Below are positions 30,283 through 39,200 of a stretch of 64,000 bases of DNA, piece by piece (position 1 is the stretch's first letter; each line of letters starts with the position of its first letter). The DNA comes from a virus. The stretch covers positions 1-64,000 of IMG/VR virus record IMGVR_UViG_3300015371_000001; one strand, 5' to 3'. A model generated the notes under the pieces. That model saw nothing but the letters and a program-made list of their open reading frames with translations. It did no database searches and had not been told where the DNA came from. Both the position numbers and the translations under genes were made by a program.

Positions 30283-33200
30283 GTTACTAGTGCTCTCCGT
30301 GGTCACGATGACTACGGCGCTCGGATCAAGGCCGTAGAGGGTCAGATCCCTCGTCCGGGCCACCAGTACACCTCTCAGGACCTTGCGGCCATCCGCGCTC
30401 AGCGGAAGCCGTATGGCGATTTCGAGAGTGGGGCGCTTGGTGGCGGACCTACGGCTAACGCTGACCGGATCATGAGCCGCACCGAGGAGGGGATGATGGC
30501 GGCGGAGGCTGGCTGGAATCCGGCTCAGCAGAAGGATCTTGACCGGCGTGCAGGTCTGCTCCGAAAGATGGGTGACTACGAAGGAGCCGACCAGTTGCTC
30601 CAGGACGCTGGCGAGTTTGACCGGACCATCGCGCCGTTCGCACCTCCGGAGAACTACAAGTCGGCAGTGCCACAGGAGGAGATCAACCGGCTGCGGTTCG
30701 GTAACCAAGGCAAGAAGGAGGAGATGACTCCGGCTCAGCAGAAGGATCTTGACCGGCGTGTAGGTCTGCTCCGCAAGATGGGTGACAACGCCGGAGCCGA
30801 TCAGTTGCTCCAAGACGCTGGCCAGTTCAACAAGACGAAGAAGTCCACCAAGAAGCTGATGAAAGCGGCTCAGGCGTATCAGGCAGCCGACAACCCGGAG
30901 GACCGTAACCAAGCTCTGGAGAAGTTCCAGAAGGCTTGGGACAATTCACCGACCAAGTTGAAAGAGGGGGCGAGTTTCTTCACTGGTCGGGATATGACGC
31001 AGCCCCAGAACTTCCGTGATCTAGGGAGTAACTTCCGGACGTTGGTTGGTGCTCGGCAGTCTCGTCCGGTCGGAGGCGTGAAGCCTGAGCGTGGAGGCAT
31101 CAAGCAGCCTGCGCTTCAAGCGCCGTCTATGCAGATTGATCAGAAGGCCGGTGATCGTGTTGAGCAGATCAACCGGGAGGCTCGGCAGCTTCAGAGTGGA
31201 GACAACAACTTCCGCACCCTTGTTGGTGCTCGGCCTGCGCGTGTCGGAGGCGTGAAGCCTCAGCGTGGTGGTGTGAAGCCTCAGCGTGGTGGTGTGACGC
31301 GCGCGGTGACGCCGTCGGTTGTTGAGCCTGGAGCCGAAGCGAAGCCAGGTAAGCCGAAGCAGGGATTCGATCCTTCGACCGGTGTGACGACGTACCCGAA
31401 TGGTGAGAAGTTCGACATCAACGGGATGCATGTTGTGTCGCCTGGAGTGGCCGAGGATGAGGGTGGCGCGAAGTACAAGATCACCCCTGAGCAGGAGAAG
31501 TTCCTTCGAGGAGCCAGCAGTAACGACCGGACTCAGAGCACCGGCAAGTTGACGTACCCGAAGTTCAACACCTCGCCTGGTGCGACGACGACTCAAGCCC
31601 AGGTGTCGGAGTCCAACGTCATTGAAAGTGCGCGGAAGGCGCTTCGAGCACGTCGTGACCGGAAGTACGACGAGAAGAAGGCCAGCGGCGAGATCGTGTC
31701 GGAGCCCAAGATTTCGAGTGGTTTGGAGAGGGCTTCGAAGGGCTTCACACCGTCGCAACTGGCTGTGTCGCCGGACAAGATCGCACCACGGGGCTCAGCA
31801 GAGCGTAAGCGCCAGGTGGCAGCCGACAACGCGGAGTACCAGCGTTCGGCGAATGATGCACGTCTCGACCGTTCTGTGGCTCAGACGCCGGTCGGTAAGG
31901 CCATCTCAAATGACCAGCGTCGTCGTCAGGGCGGCGGAGATGCTTCGCGGAGTCGTGCGCCTCAGCACCGAGCAGTCACCCGGCAGGAGCAAGAGGCCAA
32001 GTTCCATCAGCAGTACTTGGACTACGACCGAACGAAGAAGCCAGGCGGAGCGAAGAACGCCAAGGCACAGCCGTTCGACCGTACGCAGCGCGGTGGCGAC
32101 CTGACTGATCGTCTGGCTCGTGACCGTGGTCGGAAGGACCTTCAGGGCGCGCAGGGCCGTCGACAGACGAATCAGGCGCTTGGTGAAGGCGCACGTCGTC
32201 GTGCGGCGAACCCGGCAGCGTATAAGGCTCGGCCAGGACAGCCGAACCCTCCGCGTAAGACAGGTCAGCCGTTTGCTGATTATCTGGGTGCGTACGCCCA
32301 GGAGGAGAAGCGCGCGCGCGGTCAGATTCAGTCGAATCGTGAGAAGCGTTCGTCGTCTCGACAGTCTCAGACCCGTGGTTCCGTCGCGAAGAACCCGCAG
32401 GGCTACGGCAAGATTCTAGATAAGCCGAATGTGCCTCCGGAGACTCCGGCTCAGCGGTTGGAACGTCGCTTGCGTGAGCGCCAGGCTCCACGGCCCAACG
32501 ATGTTTCGGTAGAGACTCGTAGCGGTAAGAGGATGAAGGCAGAACGAGGCTCCATCGGCGAGGCGATGTTGAAGTACCGGGGGCCTGAAGGCCGACCAGG
32601 TCCAGCGCCTAAGACAGGTGCCGGACGACCAACATCACGGATGGAATCGCAGACCCGAGGCTCGGTTGATAAGCCGAAGTACGGCCCTGTCGTTCTTGGG
32701 CCGCGTCGTGGTCAAGCTGCGGCCAATGAGGCAGCGGCCCGTGGCGTACGCCAGGAGAACTTCACCACGGCTCGCGATGCCAAGACGGGCAAGAAGATCG
32801 ACCTGCCAGTGGGTCGCACCTTCGCAGCGCAGGACAAGGGCGAGCCGCGTGCGTCACAGTTCCGGCAGGACCCCAACTACAGTCGAGGGCAGTTTAAGAA
32901 GCCTGACCAGAATCCTTGGGCTCGGACCACACCGATGCAGGCAGCGTCGAAGCCTGGTACGCCGCAGAATGAGAGTCCTCGGTTCAAGCAGTTGGTCCAG
33001 CGCTCGAAGGACCTCGCGGCACACCCAGACTCGCCGGAGGCGAAGGCCGAGAAGAAGAAGGTCGACCGCGAGATTGCGCATAGCCCAGAGGTTCGAGGCG
33101 GCGGCAACCTGGCCGACAAGACGGCCAAGAAGCCGAGTTCATTGACCGACACCGGTACCTCGCTTGGTCAACAGGATGCGACGAAGGGTCGTCGTCTGAG

Positions 33201-34344
33201 TGGTCAAGGCACCGGGGCAGGTCGCGCTGCGGCTGCCAAGCGGAATGCTGCGGTGGACGCTGAGATCGCTCGGCGTCGTGGCGGAGAGCCAGCGGTGGCT
33301 CCGGAGAAGAAGCCGAGTTTGGCGAGAAGGCTCGCGGCGGATGCTACGAAGCCAGGCGGTAGCGCCCAGGCGTACAACGATCTCACTGCTGGAAAGATTG
33401 TGGGTGAAGCAACCCCAACTGAGATTCAGCGGTCGCGCACCCGTACGGGTATTCGGTCTCAGGGACTCGCTGGGTTGATGCAGCGGGGTATGGAAGCTAC
33501 CGACCGGGAGCGTGCGGCTCGGAAGTCGCAGTACAGCGCCAACCTGGAGAAGCCTGACGTGGACCGTGGGCCGCTGGAGAAGCCTCCAACCGTGCTGATC
33601 CAGCCTCAGACGTTGGAGAAGCCGACCGGTAAGGAGATCGGCGATACGAGGCCAGCACGTCAGTTGCAGGCCGCGTTGCAACAGAGCGCTACGGATTTGG
33701 GACGCGCTGAGCGTGCGACAGCGGATGTGCAACGTGCCGAGAATCCAGTCGACCAGAAGGCGCTCCAAGACAAGGCCGCAGAGCTTCAGCGTCAACATCC
33801 CGGCCTGACCCCAGCAGGGGCGAAGGACATGGCGACGATCAATGAGGAGGGATTCCAGGTCGGCGCAGTTAATGGGACGTTCAATGCCTTCATCAACCTC
33901 CCTGGCCAGCCAGAGGCGATGCCTGACGAGATGGGCTTCTTGGGGAACCCGAGCGATCCGTTCTACGGTGCAGGTGATCTGGAGTCGCCGGAGGCCGCGC
34001 AGGGCTTTGGTGAGGCGATTAACCGACTGCGGGACTTGGGCTATGAACCACGCGGTACCGATGTGAACGACTACGACAACCGGGTTGGTCCGTTCAAGGG
34101 CATTCCTAAGACAGCAGTGGGTCGAGAGCTTCAGTACATCCGTAGCCGGTTCGCCAGTCGGAACAAGGCACAACAGGCGCGGTTGCAGCAGGGTGACCCG
34201 ACTCAGTCGAAGGAAGGCCAGGATGCTCTGGCGCTGGAGCGGAAGCGGGACAAGATCACTCGCAACTTGAGCGAGAAGGAGAAGCGTGATCTCCTCTCGA
34301 AGCGGATCAGGCGTCAGCAGGCTCGTTTGCTCGCAGCAGGATGA
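30247..34344 (+). CDS. -1 frame extension: 1,365-aa basic, disordered head-associated domain
   Basis: Open from the slip site; no ATG, GTG or TTG occurs before ATG 30472, which itself lacks a ribosome site, so expression is best explained by frameshifting from the 27866 gene (fusion of about 2,159 aa). The sequence is Arg/Lys/Gln/Pro-rich and low in hydrophobics. Internal repeats: AQQKDLDRR-x-GLLRKMGD twice (~30523 and ~30736), NFRTLVGAR twice, SQTRGSV twice. It lies directly before the terminase. Such proteins may be packed with the DNA in the head. That role is inference. Confidence 0.75.
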   Translation, partial: SLSGGVGSALSPVTSALRGHDDYGARIKAVEGQIPRPGHQYTSQDLAAIRAQRKPYGDFESGALGGGPTANADRIMSRTEEGMMAAEAGWNPAQQKDLDRRAGLLRKMGDYEGADQLLQDAGEFDRTIAPFAPPENYKSAVPQEEINRLRFGNQGKKEEMTPAQQKDLDRRVGLLRKMGDNAGADQLLQDAGQFNKTKKSTKKLMKAAQAYQAADNPEDRNQALEKFQKAWDNSPTKLKEGASFFTGRDMTQPQNFRDLGSNFRTLVGARQSRPVGGVKPERGGIKQPALQAPSMQIDQKAGDRVEQINREARQLQSGDNNFRTLVGARPARVGGVKPQRGGVKPQRGGVTRAVTPSVVEPGAEAKPGKPKQGFDPSTGVTTYPNGEKFDINGMHVVSPGVAEDEGGAKYKITPEQEKFLRGASSNDRTQSTGKLTYPKFNTSPGATTTQAQVSESNVIESARKALRARRDRKYDEKKASGEIVSEPKISSGLERASKGFTPSQLAVSPDKIAPRGSAERKRQVAADNAEYQRSANDARLDRSVAQTPVGKAISNDQRRRQGGGDASRSRAPQHRAVTRQEQEAKFHQQYLDYDRTKKPGGAKNAKAQPFDRTQRGGDLTDRLARDRGRKDLQGAQGRRQTNQALGEGARRRAANPAAYKARPGQPNPPRKTGQPFADYLGAYAQEEKRARGQIQSNREKRSSSRQSQTRGSVAKNPQGYGKILDKPNVPPETPAQRLERRLRERQAPRPNDVSVETRSGKRMKAERGSIGEAMLKYRGPEGRPGPAPKTGAGRPTSRMESQTRGSVDKPKYGPVVLGPRRGQAAANEAAARGVRQENFTTARDAKTGKKIDLPVGRTFAAQDKGEPRASQFRQDPNYSRGQFKKPDQNPWARTTPMQAASKPGTPQNESPRFKQLVQRSKDLAAHPDSPEAKAEKKKVDREIAHSPEVRGGGNLADKTAKKPSSLTDTGTSLGQQDATKGRRLSGQGTGAGRAAAAKRNAAVDAEIARRRGGEPAVAPEKKPSLARRLAADATKPGGSAQAYNDLTAGKIVGEATPTEIQRSRTRTGIRSQGLAGLMQRGMEATDRERAARKSQYSANLEKPDVDRGPLEKPPTVLIQPQTLEKPTGKEIGDTRPARQLQAALQQSATDLGRAERATADVQRAENPVDQKALQDKAAELQRQHPGLTPAGAKDMATINEEGFQVGAVNGTFNAFINLPGQPEAMPDEMGFLGNPSDPFYGAGDLESPEAAQGFGEAINRLRDLGYEPRGTDVNDYDNRVGPFKGIPKTAVGRELQYIRSRFASRNKAQQARLQQGDPTQSKEGQDALALERKRDKITRNLSEKEKRDLLSKRIRRQQARLLAAG

Positions 34345-34376
34345 TTGCTGAAGTTCTTTGATCCGATGAAGTCACT

Positions 34377-36215
34377 GTGAGCGGACTTGCAGGCTACCTC
34401 TCGTCTCCCCTGGACGAGGCGAGCCTTCCGCTAGAATCTATCTTTGCTGAAGAACCTGTACCGCTCACCACGTTCGTGCAGGACCGGAAGTTCCTGGGCA
34501 ACCCCCCGCTGAGTCCGATCCAGTACCAGGCAGTCCGGCACATCGAGCAGATCTATTTCCCAGAGACGTACAAGCTGATGGCTCAGCAGTTCGGGGAGTA
34601 TTGGGAGCCGGTCAGGCCGATCAATTTCGCCACGCTCCAGTGGGGCAAGGGTTCTGGCAAGGACCACATCTGCCGTGTCTCCAGCTTGCGGATCGCCTAC
34701 CTCTTGATCTGCCTGAAGTCACCGCAGGAGTACTTCGGCATTGCGCCGCAAGACACGATCCACATGCTCAACGTTGCGTCCAGCCGACTCCAGGCAAACA
34801 ACGCATTCTTCACTCCGTTGGTCAAGGCCGTGCAGCGTGGCTGGTTCGCCGATCACGCTCACGACAAGCAGGACGTGATCATCTGGAGCAAGAACATCGA
34901 GTCCATCTCCGGTCACGCTGACGCCGAGTCTCAGGAGGGCATGAACCTCATCTTGGGGATCGCCGACGAGATCGACGCCTTCCGCTCCAAAGAGGAGTTG
35001 TTGAGCTACCGAGCCAAGCAGGCGCGTGAGCCTACTCGTTCTGCTGAAGCCATCCTCAAGATGCTGCGTACGTCGGCCAGCACCCGGTTCCCTCAGACGT
35101 TCAAGATCGTCCAGATCTCCTATCCGAGGTACCTGGGCTCCACGATCCAGCAGTTGACCAGGCGGGCCAAGCAGGACTTCAAGGAGAAGGGGCCGCGTTC
35201 GCGCTACTACGTGGACGGCCCTCGGGCTACTTGGGACGTACGGCCCGGTCTCACGAAGGAGAACTTTGCCGAGGACTACGTCGAGGACGAGATCATGGCG
35301 CGCTCGATGTATGAGTGCAAGCCAGCCCGAGCCGTTGATGCGTACTTCCGGAACCTTGATGCACTCCACGCCTGCGTACGGGACGAGGAGTCCCCGATCA
35401 AGGTGGACTACAAGCTGGAGAAGGAGCGCGGCTCCAAGGTGTGGGTGCCGCGCTATCACTTCGACCCAGGCTTCTACCCGATCAAGGGTGCGAGCTATGT
35501 GATCCATGCGGACATGGCGGTCAAGAACGACCGAGCCGGAGTGGCGATGTCCCATGTCGTGCGGTGGGACACCCAAGAGTTCACCAGTCACGACGAGGAG
35601 GGCGGCGAGGAGCGCTGGCACGATCAGCGTCCGTTCGTGAAGTGCGACTTCATCTTCAGCTTCCAGGCTGATCTGAACGACAAGCCGCCACGAGAGATCC
35701 AGATTCGGTGGGTCCGGCAGTTGGTGTTCGAGCTACTGCGGCAGGGCTTCCCCATCGCACGGGTGACGTTCGATCAGTTCGAGTCGCGTGACTCCATGCA
35801 GATCATCGAGTCCAAGGGAGTCGAGACTGAGCGTGTCTCACTGGACCGTGACGAGACGGCATGGCGGACTCTGCGTGACTTGATGTATGAGGTGCGCTTG
35901 TCGATGCCGATGAGCAAGATCCTGATTGAGGACGAGCTTCCGTCATTGCAGAAGTTGTCCAACGGCAAGATCGACCACCCGCCGATGGGGTCCAAGGACG
36001 AGGCCGACGCGCTCGCCGGGTCAGTTATGGGCGCTATCGAGATCGGTGGTGCTGAGGACCCCGATGGGCAGCGGGCGTACTTCGGCAGTGACCGGTTCGG
36101 TGGGGCACTCGGACCGGGCGGCAAGTTGTTCAACCAGCCTCGGTCGCATCGGTATGACGAGCCAGTCGTCAGCGACACCGTCGGCTACTCGGTGAGTTGG
36201 TGGGGTGACGGATGA
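34377..36215 (+). CDS. terL: Terminase large subunit
   Basis: LQWGKGSGKDHI (~residue 88) is the Walker A of the packaging ATPase, and ILGIADEIDAF (~195) supplies Walker B. The C-terminal nuclease has HADMAVKNDRAGVAM, FDQFESRD and a final DHPPMGSKDEADALAG, where Asp residues bind metal in the RNase H-like fold. 612 aa, normal size. GTG start. Overlaps the portal gene by 4 bases. Confidence 0.9.
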   Translation: MSGLAGYLSSPLDEASLPLESIFAEEPVPLTTFVQDRKFLGNPPLSPIQYQAVRHIEQIYFPETYKLMAQQFGEYWEPVRPINFATLQWGKGSGKDHICRVSSLRIAYLLICLKSPQEYFGIAPQDTIHMLNVASSRLQANNAFFTPLVKAVQRGWFADHAHDKQDVIIWSKNIESISGHADAESQEGMNLILGIADEIDAFRSKEELLSYRAKQAREPTRSAEAILKMLRTSASTRFPQTFKIVQISYPRYLGSTIQQLTRRAKQDFKEKGPRSRYYVDGPRATWDVRPGLTKENFAEDYVEDEIMARSMYECKPARAVDAYFRNLDALHACVRDEESPIKVDYKLEKERGSKVWVPRYHFDPGFYPIKGASYVIHADMAVKNDRAGVAMSHVVRWDTQEFTSHDEEGGEERWHDQRPFVKCDFIFSFQADLNDKPPREIQIRWVRQLVFELLRQGFPIARVTFDQFESRDSMQIIESKGVETERVSLDRDETAWRTLRDLMYEVRLSMPMSKILIEDELPSLQKLSNGKIDHPPMGSKDEADALAGSVMGAIEIGGAEDPDGQRAYFGSDRFGGALGPGGKLFNQPRSHRYDEPVVSDTVGYSVSWWGDG

Positions 36216-39200
36216 CGACTGACATCGTGACGCTGGCCAACGACGATGATCCACAGGCCGTCGTACCGCGTCCGAAGGAGGACAGCCAGGAGTTCGGTAT
36301 CGCGCTGCGGTTGCCGTTCTCCACGCCGTACGTCCCGCCCCGAGGCGTTAAGAAGCGGTCCAAGGACGACCTCTATGAGGTGTTCAATGAGAAGGCGGAG
36401 GATGAGCCAAACATCCTCCAGCTTCAGGCCATGCGGCGTACGGATGGTCAGGCCCGTGCGTTGTACCGACTGATCACCCTTCCGATTCGGTCGGCACTGC
36501 GTACGGCCAAGTTCGTTCCTGCGAAGGATGGCGAGCTTGAGGCTGAGTTCGCTGAATTGATGCTGACCTTGCCGTACTCGGGCGGCGGGATGCAGACGCC
36601 CATGCGGACCGTCATCGCTCAGATGCTCATGGCGGTGTTCGATGGGTACTCCGCGTTTGAACAGGTGTTGTGGCGTCCGAAGAAGGGGCCGTTGGAAGGC
36701 ATGTGGACGCTGCGCAAGATCGCGCACCGGCCAGCCGAGACGGTCACCTTCATCACCGACGACCACGGTGAGTTTGAGGGCATCCGGCAGCGGACGGTGA
36801 TCCACGGCAAGGAGATCGATGAGTTCATCGATGCTCGGTCGTGCATCTACTTCGCCGTGCAGGAGGAGGAGCGCCCGTTCTACGGCGTGAGTTACTTCCA
36901 GGCGGCGTTCAGTCACTTCGACAAGAAGGTGAAGCTCTACTACATCTCGCACCTGGCAGCCCAGCACCGAGCCGTCGGTGCTCGGATCGGTACGGCACCG
37001 GCCAGTGCGTCCAAGGCAGAGCGGGACACCTTCCTGAAGCACATGGAGGACTTTGGCTTCGCTCAGGCGATTCTGCTCCCCAAAGACTTCGAGATTGAGC
37101 ACCAGTACCCGACGGCCAACGCGAGCTTCCTGGACCTGATCAACCACCACAACAGCCAGATGTCCAAGAGCGTGCTCGCCGCGTTCTTCGATGACAGCCA
37201 GGGTGGTGGGGCCGACAGCGCGCTGGTCGACTTCGGCAAGCAGGACGACTCGATGTTCGTGATGATGCTCCAGGCGTTGATGGACGACCTGGCTGGTCTC
37301 ATCAACGACAAGCTGATCCCCAAGTTCATCGACTGGAACTTCGGCTCAGAGAAGTACCCCGAGTTCAAGTTTGGCACCTTCACCAATGAGCAGAAGGAGA
37401 TCATTCACTCCACGTTCGAGAAGCTGGCCGTGGCTGGTCAGACCCTCACCGTGACTCACGAGTTCATGCGCGAGCTTGAGAAGTACATGGCCGAGGAGCT
37501 TGGGCTGGACAACATCGACTACGAGGACATTGACGCCAGAGAGCGGGCCGACAAGGAGAAGGCTGATCTCCAGGCTCAGGAGATGGGTCAGTTCTACGGT
37601 GGCAGCGGAGGCTTCCCACCCAAGCCCAAGGCTCCAGATGGTCCTGACGGCCCACAGCCGTCCAAGCCGATTGGTCAGGGTCCAAGTGGTAGCAACAGTG
37701 GCGGCGTACGGCCACCTGGCAGCGAGCCGGATACGTCAGTGCCATTCGCGGCCACCTACACCACGGGCGGCAACACGGTCGAGTTGACCTGGGACCCGAC
37801 GCTCCACCCGCGCGATCCCATCGGGCAGTTCGCTCCAGCCGATGGATCGAACAAGGAGCCGGTCAAGGAGTCGAGCACCCACATCAAGAAGCCGTTGGAG
37901 CCTGAGCACCAGGCGAGCGCAGAGCCTAAGGGTGGATTTGCAGAGCCACGTCCTCGCGATACGGCGTCAAGCGATTCCAGTAGTAGTACGTCGTACGATC
38001 ACACGACTGAGGACAAGCCACCGAAGATGCCACCGGAGCTTGAGGGCCGGTCGCTGGAGTCGCTGAAGAATGAGCGCCGTCGGTTGGGTCGGGAGATCTT
38101 GCAGAGCAGCGGCAACCTCAAGCGCGTGTTGATGCTGGCGCAGCAGGTGGTCAAGATCAACGACGGCATCGAGGCGCTGGAGTACCAGCGCGAACAGCAC
38201 CGGGACCGTATCCATCAGCTACTTCAGGCCAGTTCTGCGAGCAAGGCCGCGCTCACTCAGGAGGCGGATGAGGTGTACTCGACCGAGGGCAAGACGGATG
38301 TGGTCGAGCTTGCCACCATGTGGCAGGAGCGACTGCACCCACGAGACAATGACGGCAAGTTCGCCGAGAAGCCTGGTACCGGTGTTGCCCGAGCCTTCAA
38401 GGCGTTGGACACCAGTGCCGAGGTCTACGCCAAGCCGGGAGGCCGTGGGACAGCGCACTACAAGCTGTTCAAGGATGGCAGCGCGCAGTACGTCAACGCG
38501 AGGATGGAGTCCACCGATCTAAAGCGTGATGTGGCGCTGAGGCGGATCGCGAAGCAGGGGTTCGAGAAGCAGGCAGGCGACTTCAAGCCAGCGAGGCCAC
38601 GCCGCCCAAAAGCTGACGCCCCCGCTAGGGGGCTCTCCGACAAGATCAAGAAGCCCCCGGACACGCCTCAGCAGAAGGCGATCCTCCGCAAGAGCAAGAC
38701 GGCTCAGAAGGTTCGGCGTGAGTGGCCGGTCGGCACACGAGTGACGGCGAATACGAAGGAGCCCACCGGACGCGAAGGCACCGTTACTCGCCACGTACCA
38801 GGGACCAACGCTCAGGGCGGTCACCTGAACGTCAAGTGGGACAACGGTACGGAGGGTCGGCACTCGCCGGTCAGCTTGAAGAAGGTCACCAGTGAGGACC
38901 GAGTCCTCATCGGGCGCGAGTGGGACCGGAAGTCCGCTCGGGAGTGGACTGAGTCGAAGCCTCTGAGTCCAGAGCAGTTGAAGGTGGTGGAGGACTACAC
39001 CGGGGGAGAGGGCTACAAGGGAACCAACCGTGGTCTGCGTGGTCGCGCCAAGATGACGCCGAAGATCGAGTCTGAGGTTGCTGGCTTGGATTCGATCATG
39101 GAGCCGCTGCCGCAGGACATCGTCGTACGGCACTTCACGCATCGCCGGGAGTTCCCCAAGAACGTGCAGCCTGGAGATCAGTGGAGTGACCCCGGCTTCC

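Noticed and set aside
30472-34344. Independent gene starting at ATG 30472
   Set aside because: No ribosome site, and the same frame is open and protein-like for 75 codons upstream with no start, back to a canonical -1 slip site.
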